32,057 nucleotides of DNA from Chloroflexota bacterium. GTDB taxonomy: Bacteria; Chloroflexota; Limnocylindria; P2-11E. Positions 16,113 to 23,382 of this stretch are shown in pieces; the stretch's first letter is position 1, and each line of letters begins with the position of its first letter. Made by a program: the position numbers and the translations under genes. Location of the stretch: assembly GCA_013695575.1 (NCBI GenBank), contig JACDAF010000152.1:1-32057 (forward strand). The letters are read 5' to 3'. The notes under the pieces were generated by a model, which saw only the letters and a program-made list of their open reading frames with translations, made no database searches and was not told the origin of the DNA.

Positions 16113-17021
16113 CTAGTAGTCGATCTTCGCGTCGAGGTAGCGACGCGACAGCATCGTCAGGATGTAGATGATCACGCCGAGTGCGAACGCCATGGCGCAG
16201 GCGACGCCGACCTGGCCCTCGTCACGGAACACGTTCTGGTAGATGAGGTAGGCGACCGTGAGCGTCGACTTGAGCGGACCGCCCTGGGTCATGATCGAGA
16301 TCTGGTCGAAGACCTGGAACGTGCCGATGATCCCGAGGGCGACGACGAGGAAGATGATCGGGCGCAGCAGCGGAATGGTGATGCTGAAGAAGCGGCGCAT
16401 CGGGCCGGCGCCGTCCACCTCGGCGGCTTCGTAGATGGACCGGGGGATGTCCTGGAGTCCCGCGAGGAACACGATCATGAAGGTGGGCGCGGTCGTCCAG
16501 ACGTTGAGGCCCATGAGGGCGGGTAGCGCCGTGCGGGTGTCCTGCAGCCAGTTGTGCTGTACCGGGGTGCCGAGGAGGCTGAGGACCGAGTTCAACAGGC
16601 CGGTCGGGTGATAGATCCAGAGGAAGATCATCGAGATCACGACGGTCGAGGCGATGGACGGCGTGTACCAGGTGGAGCGGAAGAATCCCCGCCCGCGGAT
16701 CCGGGCGTCGAGCAGGACGGCCATGACGAGCGCGAAGGCGGTCTGGAGGATCGTGACGACGACGGCGTAGTACGCCGTGTTGCTGAGCGCGATCTTGAAG
16801 TCCTCGTTCTCGGGAAGGCGCGTGTAGTTCGCGAGTCCGCGGAAAGGGTTCTCGAGCGCGAGCAGGTCGTAGCGGTGCAGGCTGAACCAGAACGCGAGGA
16901 GCAGGGCGCCGGCCTGCATCACCAGGAAGAAGACGAGATACGGGAGGACGAAGACGACGCCGGCCCGCGCCTCCGAGGCGCGGACCCCGCCTCTGCGCCG
17001 CCCGGCTACAGCGACGGCCAC
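16113..17021 (-). CDS. Sugar ABC transporter permease (MalF/UgpA-like)
   Basis: First membrane subunit of the CUT1-type importer. The 302 residues contain six predicted helices starting with VVFVLPYLVFFLVMQAGALLL. The EAA loop reads YEAAEVDGAGPMRRFFSITIP, matching the family. The GTG start at 17021 has GGGAGG about 9 nt upstream, a good ribosome-binding site. It sits 50 nt after the binding-protein gene and 2 nt before the second permease. TMQGGP-type text (MTQGGPLKSTLTVAYLIYQ) before the last helices is also typical of this family. Confidence 0.93.
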   Translation of the reverse strand: MAVAVAGRRRGGVRASEARAGVVFVLPYLVFFLVMQAGALLLAFWFSLHRYDLLALENPFRGLANYTRLPENEDFKIALSNTAYYAVVVTILQTAFALVMAVLLDARIRGRGFFRSTWYTPSIASTVVISMIFLWIYHPTGLLNSVLSLLGTPVQHNWLQDTRTALPALMGLNVWTTAPTFMIVFLAGLQDIPRSIYEAAEVDGAGPMRRFFSITIPLLRPIIFLVVALGIIGTFQVFDQISIMTQGGPLKSTLTVAYLIYQNVFRDEGQVGVACAMAFALGVIIYILTMLSRRYLDAKIDY

Positions 17022-17071
17022 GTCGTCTCGCCTCCCTGCCGCTCTATGTCTTCGCGCCGTCGCTCACGGCG

Positions 17072-18337
17072 TCACTGCTTCAGCGCGGTATTCGCCTCCG
17101 CGACCGCCTTGTCCAGCGCCTCCTTCGGCGTCGACTTGCCCAGGAGGATCGCACCCAGCGCGTTGTTCATGGCCTCCTGGACCTTGGCCTCGTGCGGCCC
17201 GAACGTCCACGGCACTGCAAAGGTCGCACTGTCGAAAAGGACCTTCTCGTTGGCGTGCGACTGGAAGAACGGATCATTCGCGAGGTCCTTTCGGGCGGGC
17301 AGCGCGAAGCCACTCTCGAGGACCTGCTTCTGGACGTCCTTGCCGGTCATGAACTTGACGAAAAGGAAGCAGGCGTCCGCGTTCTTCGTCTTCGCGGCGC
17401 AGCCCCAGGCGTTCGTGAAGAGCAGCGTGGCCTGCTTCGCGGGGCCCGGCGGGAGCGCGAACGTGCCGTACTCGACCGCGGGATAGGTCTCCTTGAGGTA
17501 CGGGATGAGCCAGCCGCCCTCGATGACCATCGCGGCCTTCTGCTTGCCGAACGCGTCGCCGGGCCAGGTGGCGCCGAGGTTCTTCGGCAGGTCCGACGAC
17601 TTGTCCTGGAGCTGGAAGGAGGCGTAGAACGTGGCGGAGTCGACCGCGGCCTTGTCGTTGAAGACCGCGGTCTTGCCGTCCTCGCTCAGGACCTTGCCGC
17701 CCCAGGCGAACAGGAAGGCGTTCCAGCGGGCGCTGTCGTCGGCCAGGCTGATGCCCTTGACGTCGCCCTTGGTGAGCGTCTTCGCGTGCGAACGGACCTC
17801 GTCCCAGGTCTTCGGCGGCTGCAGGCCCGCCGCCGCGAACATCTTCTTGTTGTAGAAGATCGCGAGAGAGCCGAAGTCCTTCGGCAGGCCGTACAGCTTG
17901 CCGCTGTACTCCCACGGTGTGAGCAGGCTCTGCACGTACTCGTCCCTTTTCACGCCCCACTTGTTCATGAGCGGGCCGAGGTCGAGGAGCCGTCCGGCGG
18001 GAGCCGCGAAGTTCATGAGCTTCGTGCTGACGTACATGGCGTCCGGCTCGCTGCCGGCCGTCATCTGCGTCTTGATCTTGTCCTCGAACTGATCGGGAAT
18101 CTGCTCCTGCGTGACCTTGATCTTCGGGTACTTGACCATGAAGTCATCGATGTATTTCTTGACGAGGTTGTTCTCCGTGGGGTTGCCGCCCCAGTTCGCG
18201 GCGCGGATCTCGCCGGAGACATCCTGCTCGCTGCTCGCTGCCCCGCCCGGCGCCGGGCCTCCGCCGCCGGGGGTGCAGGCCGCAAGGACCACCGCCCCGA
18301 CCAGTCCGAGCGCGAGCGCTGAGCGTGATGCGAACAT
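17072..18337 (-). CDS. Sugar-binding lipoprotein of ABC transporter (SBP_bac_1 family)
   Basis: Extracytoplasmic receptor that delivers a carbohydrate to the two permeases downstream. The 421 residues begin with a lipoprotein signal ending in LAAC, with Cys21 as lipidation site, followed by a Gly/Pro-rich linker. Family text includes IRAANWGGNPTENNLVKKYIDDF, the YGLPKDFGSLAIFYNKKMF segment and, near the C terminus, WTFGPHEAKVQEAMNNAL. The ATG at 18337 is preceded by AAGAGGTG, the best ribosome-binding site in the window. Upstream are a TTGACT box and a dyad at 18391-18420 that could be an operator. It is the first gene of the importer operon and is divergent from the response-regulator gene. 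Confidence 0.93.
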   Translation of the reverse strand: MFASRSALALGLVGAVVLAACTPGGGGPAPGGAASSEQDVSGEIRAANWGGNPTENNLVKKYIDDFMVKYPKIKVTQEQIPDQFEDKIKTQMTAGSEPDAMYVSTKLMNFAAPAGRLLDLGPLMNKWGVKRDEYVQSLLTPWEYSGKLYGLPKDFGSLAIFYNKKMFAAAGLQPPKTWDEVRSHAKTLTKGDVKGISLADDSARWNAFLFAWGGKVLSEDGKTAVFNDKAAVDSATFYASFQLQDKSSDLPKNLGATWPGDAFGKQKAAMVIEGGWLIPYLKETYPAVEYGTFALPPGPAKQATLLFTNAWGCAAKTKNADACFLFVKFMTGKDVQKQVLESGFALPARKDLANDPFFQSHANEKVLFDSATFAVPWTFGPHEAKVQEAMNNALGAILLGKSTPKEALDKAVAEANTALKQ

Positions 18338-18390
18338 CGTGTCCACCTCTTTCACCGCATTCCACGTTGGGGAGACCATCGCGCTGCGGC

Positions 18391-18420
18391 GGCCGGATCC
18401 CTCCGCGCTGCGGTCCGGCC
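18391..18420. promoter_or_regulatory. Dyad upstream of the sugar-transport operon
   Basis: GGCCGGA at 18391-18397 is matched by TCCGGCC at 18414-18420, with CCGC-gct-GCGG nested inside; GCGCTGCGG is also present twice (18381, 18405). On the minus strand a TTGACT at 18452-18447 with CAGAAC 17 nt on (18429-18424) could form a weak promoter, which would place the dyad over the transcription start. This is where a sugar-responsive repressor would bind. High GC makes chance dyads common. Confidence 0.3.
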
Positions 18421-18477
18421 ATCGTTCTGCTCCAAAGATCGGGCGAAGTCAAGTGCTCCGAAAGCGACGCCGCCGAG

Positions 18478-18483
18478 TATCGT
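18478..18483 (+). promoter_or_regulatory. Candidate -10 box for the response-regulator-like gene
   Basis: TATCGT lies 10 nt before the ATG at 18494, which has no ribosome-binding site. No -35 match is seen. Confidence 0.2.
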
Positions 18484-18493
18484 CACTGCCGGA

Positions 18494-19222
18494 ATGTCAG
18501 CAGGCAGGTCACGCGTTCGGACGCTCCGGCCACGCACGTACCAGGTCCTGGGACTCATCAGCGACGAGGCACTCGCCAAGGCGACACGCCACGCACTGGC
18601 ACATGGGGCCTACACCGTCGAGGTGGTCGCGAGCGTGGGCGCCGCTGCTGAGTTCCTCCGCCACCGTGACCCGGATCTCGCGGTCGTCGATCTCGACGTC
18701 GAGTCGGGCAGCGGGCTCGGTCTCTTCTCCCAGCCGGGCCTCCGACGCCGGATCCCGCTCATCGCGATAACCCGTTCCGGCACCCTCGACCTGAAGCTGC
18801 GGGCCTTCGAGCAGGGCGCCGACGACATCCTCAACATCCCGTTCCTGCCGGAGGAGCTCGTCGCGCGCGCAATGGCGCTGATACGCCGCACGTACGAGGA
18901 GGGGATCGAGCTCATCGCGGCCGTCCGGCTCGGCGACATGGAGGTCGACATCCTGGCGCGGACCGTCAGCATCGGCGATCGTCGAATCACGCTCAGCCCG
19001 CTCGAGCACGGTCTGCTGTGGGTCCTTGCCTCGAACGCCGGGACGGTCGTGAGCAAGGATTCCATCGAGGAGCTGCTGTGGGGCTCTGTGCTCGAAACGT
19101 CGAGCAACGTGGTCGAACAATACGTGCGCCGGCTGCGCCGGAAGCTTGGTGAGACCGCGCGACGAACGGTCCGGATCCAGACGGTGCGCGGTCGCGGCTA
19201 CCGGTTCGCCGAGCCGGTCTAG
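18494..19222 (+). CDS. OmpR/PhoB-type response regulator with atypical receiver
   Basis: A 242-residue DNA-binding regulator. Residues about 16-130 form a receiver-like domain: SDEALA in place of the acidic pair segment, VVDLDVESG with candidate phospho-acceptor Asp66, and GADDILNIPFLPEEL where the conserved Lys of the KPF motif is Ile. Residues about 145-240 are a winged helix (Trans_reg_C) with ITLSPLEHGLLWVLASNAG, SNVVEQYVRRLRRKLGE and the ending RTVRIQTVRGRGYRFAEPV. The missing Lys suggests weak or phosphorylation-independent signalling. No histidine kinase lies nearby. The stop codon shares CTAG with the convergent sigma-factor gene. It is divergent from the sugar-transport operon, which is a possible target. 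Confidence 0.85.
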   Translation: MSAGRSRVRTLRPRTYQVLGLISDEALAKATRHALAHGAYTVEVVASVGAAAEFLRHRDPDLAVVDLDVESGSGLGLFSQPGLRRRIPLIAITRSGTLDLKLRAFEQGADDILNIPFLPEELVARAMALIRRTYEEGIELIAAVRLGDMEVDILARTVSIGDRRITLSPLEHGLLWVLASNAGTVVSKDSIEELLWGSVLETSSNVVEQYVRRLRRKLGETARRTVRIQTVRGRGYRFAEPV

Positions 19223-19812
19223 AGCAGCTCTCGCGGCTCGGGCGCCAGCGACGCCCGAAGCTTTTCCAGCCCCAGCCGCACCCGGTTCTTCACCGTCCCG
19301 AGCGGTGCGCCGGTGCGCGCCGCGATCTCGCTCTGCGTGAATCCGCCCCAGTACGCGAGCTCGAGACAGCGCCGCTGCTCGGCGGGAAGCGCCGCCACGA
19401 GCGCGCGCATGCGCAGGGTCCCGAGGCGTCCGCTGACGACCTCCTCCGTGGAGCCTGGTGAGGCGACGCTGAAGGCACGGTCGAGCGCTGTTTCCGTCTC
19501 GAGGCGCTTGCCGCGGGTCCTCCGCCAGTCGATGGCGGCGTTCCGTGCGATCGCCAGCAGCCAGGTGCGCACCGCGCCGCGATCCCCGCGGTACGTCCCC
19601 GCCCCGCGCCAGACCCGGTGGAAGGCGTCCTGGCAGACCTCCTCGGCGGTTTCAGGGTTCGGCAGCATACGGTGGAGGACCGCGAAGACCAGACTCCCGT
19701 AACGGTCGTAGAGCTCGGCGAGGGCGTCGGCGTCGCGCTCCGCGAGCCGGGCGAGGAGGCCGGCATCCTCGTCAGGGGAAGGGAATCCCATCGGGGCCGG
19801 AGCGGTCGGCAT
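19219..19812 (-). CDS. ECF-family RNA polymerase sigma factor
   Basis: A 197-residue group 4 sigma factor. Region 2 is seen in ALAELYDRYGSLVFAVLHRML, ETAEEVCQDAFHRVWRGAGTY and VRTWLLAIARNAAIDWRR; region 4 in LPAEQRRCLELAYWGGFTQSEIA with the helix GAPLGTVKNRVRLGLEKLR. The ATG at 19812 is preferred; the frame stays open upstream only as a shadow of the thioesterase gene. A TTGACA lies upstream on the minus strand at about 19872-19867, but I find no matching -10. No anti-sigma gene is next to it on either side, which is unusual for this SigK/RpoE-like type. The stop overlaps that of the response-regulator gene by 4 nt. Confidence 0.9.
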   Translation of the reverse strand: MPTAPAPMGFPSPDEDAGLLARLAERDADALAELYDRYGSLVFAVLHRMLPNPETAEEVCQDAFHRVWRGAGTYRGDRGAVRTWLLAIARNAAIDWRRTRGKRLETETALDRAFSVASPGSTEEVVSGRLGTLRMRALVAALPAEQRRCLELAYWGGFTQSEIAARTGAPLGTVKNRVRLGLEKLRASLAPEPRELL

Positions 19813-19940
19813 AGGGACACCGGGGGTAGCGAAAAGGGTGCCTCGCAGGCCCAGGCTGTCTGAACTGTCAACATCTCGCCGCGCCAACGGCGACGCTACC
19901 GAAGGGGCCGCGCCTCCTCCCGAAGGTCGCGTTCCACCGA

Positions 19941-20402
19941 CTACCAGCGGTGGTACGCGGGGTGACCCGGCTTCACGGCGACGAACACGCCGCGGCAGGT
20001 CGCGGTGACGACGCCGGCGGCGCCCAAGGTCGCCTCGACGGTCGCGCGATCCTCCACGGATTCGACGACGCGCGCCTCGAGCCGCAGCGGGCGGTCCGAC
20101 GGCGTCGGCGCGCGCATCTTCACGGCGTACTCGGCGGTGACGCAGGACGGGACGTGCTCGGCGCCGGACCGGTGCATGAGATGGTCGGCGGCGGTCCAGT
20201 TCGAGTGGCAGTCGAGGAGCGCACCGACGATGCCGCCGTTCAGCACGCCGGGGAACGCCGCGTGGTGCGGCTCGGGCACCCACTCGGCGACAACGATGTC
20301 GCCTTCGACGAAGGACCGGATGCGCAGCCCCTTCGCGTTCGCGGGCCCGCAGCCGAAGCAGGTGCTCGCCGGCGCGTAGCGCTCCTGCAGTGACTCAGTC
20401 AT
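19941..20402 (-). CDS. PaaI-like hotdog-fold thioesterase
   Basis: A 153-residue predicted acyl-CoA thioesterase. The N terminus carries CFGCGPANAKGLRI, a motif common in a PaaI-type subgroup, followed by the hotdog segment HHAAFPGVLNGGIVGALLDCH, where the Asp and His near the central helix are usual active-site positions, and the strand ATCRGVFVAV. The substrate is unknown. The ATG overlaps the end of prfA by 8 nt (ATGACTGA), so it is the last gene of the ribosomal-protein/prfA operon and is likely translated by coupling. prmC, which often follows prfA, is not here. Confidence 0.85.
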   Translation of the reverse strand: MTESLQERYAPASTCFGCGPANAKGLRIRSFVEGDIVVAEWVPEPHHAAFPGVLNGGIVGALLDCHSNWTAADHLMHRSGAEHVPSCVTAEYAVKMRAPTPSDRPLRLEARVVESVEDRATVEATLGAAGVVTATCRGVFVAVKPGHPAYHRW

Positions 20403-21498
20403 CGTGCTCGCCGCCATCCTCGAGACGCGCGAGACGCGCGGCCTCGTCCTGCTGCGCGAGCGCCTCGAGCAGGTCGTCGAGATCGCCGTCGAGGATCCGA
20501 TCGAGCCCCGACAGGTTGTGGTCGAGCCGCCTGTCGGTGAGACGATCCTGCGGGAAGTTGTACGTGCGCATCTTCTCTGACCGCTCGCCGCGGCCGATCT
20601 GGGCCCGGCGCGCATCGCCCTCGCTGGTGTCGCGCTGCTCCTGCGCATGCGCGAGGAGCCGCGAGCGCAGCACCGCCATCGCCTTCGCCTTGTTCTTCAG
20701 CTGCGAGCGCTCGTCCTGGCAGGTGACCACGATCCCGGTCGGGAGGTGCGTGATCCGCACCGCCGAATCGGTGGTGTTCACGCCCTGGCCGCCTTTGCCG
20801 CCCGCCCGGTACACGTCGATCTTGAGGTCGGCGTCGTCGATGCGGAGATCGACCTCCTCGGCCTCCGGGAACACGGCGACCGTGGCCGTAGACGTGTGGA
20901 TGCGTCCCTGAGCCTCGGTCTGGGGCACGCGCTGGACGCGGTGGACCCCCGATTCGAACTTGAGCCGGCTGTACGCGCGGTCGCCCGCGATGCGGAAGAC
21001 GACCTCCTTGAAGCCGCCCTTCTCGGACTGGCTCTGTGAGAGCAGCTCGGTCCTCCAGCGCCTCCGCTCGGCGTAGCGCGCGTACATGCGCTGCAGGTCG
21101 GCCGCGAAGAGCGCGGCCTCCTCCCCGCCCTCGCCGCCGCGGATCTCGACCATGACGTTCTTGTCGTCGAGCGGATCCCGCGGGATGAGGAGGTGGCGCA
21201 GACGGGTCGTGAGCTCCTCGATCGCGCTTGCCGCGGCGGCCTCGTCCTCGCGCGCGAGGTCGCGGAGATCGGTGTCGTCACCGACGACCAGGCGACGCGC
21301 CTCGTCCAGCGCGGCCTCCGCACGCCGGAGCTCGGCGATCGTGTGGACCACCGGCTCGAGCTGCGCGTACTCCTGACCGACGGACCGGAGCCGCTCGCGG
21401 TCGCCCGTGACCGCGGGGTCGGACATGAGCGTGCCAAGCTCGTCGTACCGCGACACGACGCCGGCAAGCCGCTTGCGCAGCCCGGGCGAGAGCTCCAT
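20395..21498 (-). CDS. prfA: Peptide chain release factor 1
   Basis: Ends translation at UAA and UAG. The 367 residues have the full RF1 layout: N-terminal coiled domain, IRGGEGGEEAALFAADL, the stop-codon recognition motif in RVQRVPQTEAQGRIHTS (P-Q-T, a PxT form, which marks RF1 rather than RF2) and the peptidyl-hydrolysis motif GGQ in RAGGKGGQGVNTTDSAVRI. The residues after GGQ are G-V-N-T where many bacteria have H-V-N-K; similar variants occur in other lineages. The ATG at 21498 comes 1 nt after the DUF1385 stop, so it is part of the operon starting with rplU. Confidence 0.97.
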   Translation of the reverse strand: MELSPGLRKRLAGVVSRYDELGTLMSDPAVTGDRERLRSVGQEYAQLEPVVHTIAELRRAEAALDEARRLVVGDDTDLRDLAREDEAAAASAIEELTTRLRHLLIPRDPLDDKNVMVEIRGGEGGEEAALFAADLQRMYARYAERRRWRTELLSQSQSEKGGFKEVVFRIAGDRAYSRLKFESGVHRVQRVPQTEAQGRIHTSTATVAVFPEAEEVDLRIDDADLKIDVYRAGGKGGQGVNTTDSAVRITHLPTGIVVTCQDERSQLKNKAKAMAVLRSRLLAHAQEQRDTSEGDARRAQIGRGERSEKMRTYNFPQDRLTDRRLDHNLSGLDRILDGDLDDLLEALAQQDEAARLARLEDGGEHDD

Positions 21499-21499
21499 C

Positions 21500-22423
21500 T
21501 CAGTCCGCCCCGGCCTGCGCGTCGCCCGCGAGCGCCTCCTCGAGCGAGGCGATCGCGACCTCCAGCATCGGCTCCTCCGGCCGCCGCGTCGTGATCCGCT
21601 GCAGGAAGAGTCCCGGGACGACGATGAGCCGCATCAGCGGGTTGCGCTCGTTGCGGGCACCGAGCTTGAGCACCTCGTATGACGCGGCCGCGACCGGCAG
21701 CACGAGCGAGAGGCGAACGGCGAGATCGACGATGACGTTGATGCGCGGGATGAACGCGAACGACGCGATGGCGATGACCACCACGAGCAGCAGGAACGCC
21801 GTGCCACAGCGCGGATGCGCCGTCGGATACGGACGGACGTGCGCCGGGTCGAGCGGGTCGCCGTGCTCGAATGCGTGGATCGTCATGTGCTCGGCGCCGT
21901 GGTACGCGAACACCCTGCGGATCTCCGGCAGGAGCGAGATCGCACCCAGGTACCCAAGGAACAGCACGAGACGCAATGCTCCCTCGGCGAGGTTCACGAC
22001 CAGATCCCGCTCGCCGAGCAGACCGCGGACGAGCTGCGTCGCGAGGTACGGGACGCCGATGAAGATGACGAGCGCAAAGAGGAACGCGACGCCCATGACG
22101 GCGCTGTTCCCGCCCTTCCCAAGCCGCTCCTCCTCGGCGAGCTGGAGATCGGCGGACTTCATCAGCATCCGCATCCCGTGGGAGAGCGATTCCCAGAGCA
22201 CCACGATCCCCCGCACGAGCGGCCAGCGGGCAGGCCCCGGGCGGAGCAGCGGCGAGCGCAGCGCCTCGCGGTAGCGGTAGATCTCGCCATTCGGGAGCCG
22301 GCAGGCGAGCGAGAGCGTGCGCTTGCCGCGAATGACGACACCCTCGATGACAGCCTGCCCGCCGTAGGTGTTCTCGCCCGCTCGGCCCCCGCCGGCCGAG
22401 CCTGCCCCACCGGACGGTCTCAA
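21500..22423 (-). CDS. DUF1385 / YqhQ-like membrane protein
   Basis: A 307-residue integral membrane protein of the DUF1385 family, of unknown biochemical role. Family motifs are clear: YGGQAVIEGVVIRGKR near the N terminus, the EIRRVFAYHGAEHMTIHAFEHG segment rich in His and Glu, and HPRCGTAFLLLVVVIAI. Four to five hydrophobic helices are seen. The His/Glu/Cys-rich loop could bind metal, which is inference. The start is a TTG at 22423; there is no in-frame ATG or GTG before YGGQAV. The family commonly sits between rpmE and prfA in Gram-positive-type genomes, as it does here. Confidence 0.93.
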   Translation of the reverse strand: MRPSGGAGSAGGGRAGENTYGGQAVIEGVVIRGKRTLSLACRLPNGEIYRYREALRSPLLRPGPARWPLVRGIVVLWESLSHGMRMLMKSADLQLAEEERLGKGGNSAVMGVAFLFALVIFIGVPYLATQLVRGLLGERDLVVNLAEGALRLVLFLGYLGAISLLPEIRRVFAYHGAEHMTIHAFEHGDPLDPAHVRPYPTAHPRCGTAFLLLVVVIAIASFAFIPRINVIVDLAVRLSLVLPVAAASYEVLKLGARNERNPLMRLIVVPGLFLQRITTRRPEEPMLEVAIASLEEALAGDAQAGAD

Positions 22424-22472
22424 CCTGCGGTCACCGACATGCTCCCGACGACGACCTCGAGGCCGGCCTGGG

Positions 22473-22488
22473 ATGCGAGACCTCGCAT
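22473..22488. promoter_or_regulatory. Perfect 16-bp palindrome between rpmE and the DUF1385 gene
   Basis: ATGCGAGACCTCGCAT has 7-bp arms and a 2-bp centre, in the 69-base gap after the rpmE stop and about 50 bases before the DUF1385 TTG. As RNA it could form a 6-bp hairpin with a 4-nt loop. It may be a protein site or a weak processing or pause hairpin; there is no T-run. Confidence 0.3.
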
Positions 22489-22492
22489 GCCG

Positions 22493-22732
22493 CTAGCGGG
22501 CGGGAGCGGCCTCCGCGGAGGGCGCTGTCTCGGTCTTCTTCGCGTAGCGCTTGTTGAAGCGCTCGACGCGACCCTGGATATCCATCAGATGCTGCTTGCC
22601 CGTGAAGAACGGGTGGCACTTCGCGCACACCTCGACGTGCAGCTCCGGCTTGATCGATCCCGTGATGAAGCTGTTGCCGCACGCGCAGACGACCTTGGCC
22701 TGCACGTATTTCGGGTGGATCTTCTCTTTCAC
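22493..22732 (-). CDS. rpmE: Ribosomal protein bL31 (zinc-binding form)
   Basis: Large-subunit ribosomal protein. The 79 residues carry the four zinc ligands of the C+ form: Cys16, Cys18, Cys36 and Cys39 (CACGNSF and CAKCHPF). MKEKIHPKY at the start and HPFFTGKQ, RVERFNKRY later are typical. A C-terminal Ala/Glu tail of about 12 residues is a little longer than usual. The GTG start overlaps the rpmA stop by 4 nt (GTGA). The direct coupling of rpmE to rpmA is less common than rpmE alone. Confidence 0.96.
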   Translation of the reverse strand: MKEKIHPKYVQAKVVCACGNSFITGSIKPELHVEVCAKCHPFFTGKQHLMDIQGRVERFNKRYAKKTETAPSAEAAPAR

Positions 22733-23010
22733 GCGACGATCCTCTCATCCGGGATCCCATCTGGGATCACGTTCACCTTGCGGCGATCGTCGCGAGCCGG
22801 CGAGTACCGCACGGTGCCGGCGACGAGCGCGAACAGCGTGTGATCCTTGCCCACGCCGACGTTCTGCCCCGGAAGCAGCTTCGTCCCACGCTGACGGACG
22901 AGGACCGCGCCGGCGTCGATGCGCGCGCCCGCCCACTCCTTCACACCGAGCCGCTGCCCGGCGGAGTCACGGCCGTTGCGGGTGGACCCGCCGCCCTTCT
23001 TGTGTGCCAT
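22729..23010 (-). CDS. rpmA: Ribosomal protein bL27
   Basis: Large-subunit protein near the peptidyl-transferase centre. The 93 residues begin MAHKKGGGSTRNGRDS, so the mature N terminus is encoded directly with no cleaved extension of the Firmicute type. VLVRQRGTKLLPGQNVGVGKDHTLFAL is the family core. The ATG at 23010 lies 4 nt after the rplU stop, and the stop overlaps rpmE. Confidence 0.97.
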   Translation of the reverse strand: MAHKKGGGSTRNGRDSAGQRLGVKEWAGARIDAGAVLVRQRGTKLLPGQNVGVGKDHTLFALVAGTVRYSPARDDRRKVNVIPDGIPDERIVA

Positions 23011-23014
23011 CTCT

Positions 23015-23326
23015 CTAGACCTCGATCTTCGTGATGCGAAGCGTGGTGGACTTCGCACGCGAGCCCATCGTCTTCCGCGCACGCGTCTTGTTCTTGTACC
23101 GGAACACGGTGATCTTCTCGCCCTTGCCGTGCCCGACGATCTCAGCGATCACCGACGCCGACCCTGGCGCGCGGACCTCGTCACCATCGGCGACCATGAG
23201 CACCTCGTCGAGCGTGACGGTCGAGCCGGGATCCCCGGAGACCGACGCGACGGTGATGACGGCACCCTCTTCGACGCGATACTGCTTGCCACCTGAGCGG
23301 ACGACTGCGAACACAGGACCGACCAT
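23015..23326 (-). CDS. rplU: Ribosomal protein bL21
   Basis: Large-subunit ribosomal protein of normal length (103 residues). Family motifs include FAVVRSGGKQYRVEEG and ITVFRYKNKTRARKTMGSRAKSTTLRI. The ATG at 23326 fits the family start; there is no Shine-Dalgarno sequence in front of it. It is the first gene of a six-gene minus-strand operon ending with the thioesterase. The leader carries a terminator-like hairpin, which suggests control of the operon in the leader. Confidence 0.97.
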   Translation of the reverse strand: MVGPVFAVVRSGGKQYRVEEGAVITVASVSGDPGSTVTLDEVLMVADGDEVRAPGSASVIAEIVGHGKGEKITVFRYKNKTRARKTMGSRAKSTTLRITKIEV

Positions 23327-23331
23327 CCGGA

Positions 23332-23358
23332 CACAAAAATTGCCGCGCCACAGGCGCG
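23332..23358 (-). terminator. rplU: Terminator-like hairpin with T-run in the rplU leader (possible attenuator)
   Basis: On the minus strand CGCGCC-TGT-GGCGCG (23358 to 23344) is followed by GCA and then ATTTTT. It ends 6 to 9 nt before the rplU ATG. No minus-strand gene lies directly upstream, so an ordinary terminator would have no gene to end; an attenuator within the rplU leader fits better. Leader control by L21 is known in other phyla. Confidence 0.45.
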
Positions 23359-23369
23359 ACGTGGGAGAC

Positions 23370-23378
23370 AGTGTACCA
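23370..23378 (-). promoter_or_regulatory. Candidate extended -10 promoter for the rplU operon
   Basis: TGGTACACT on the minus strand matches the extended form TGN-TANNNT. It predicts a start near 23362 and a leader of about 36 nt that contains the hairpin. No -35 match is seen, as is normal for extended -10 promoters. The promoter overlaps the 5' end of the divergent gene. Confidence 0.4.
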
Positions 23379-23382
23379 CCTG

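Noticed and set aside
19867..19872. TTGACA upstream of the sigma-factor gene as a -35 box
   Set aside because: An exact hexamer, but no -10-like sequence at 16-18 nt, so not listed as a promoter.
22418..22441. Six-codon upstream frame (MSVTAG) ending in TGA over the DUF1385 TTG
   Set aside because: Too short to separate from chance, and no regulatory features surround it.
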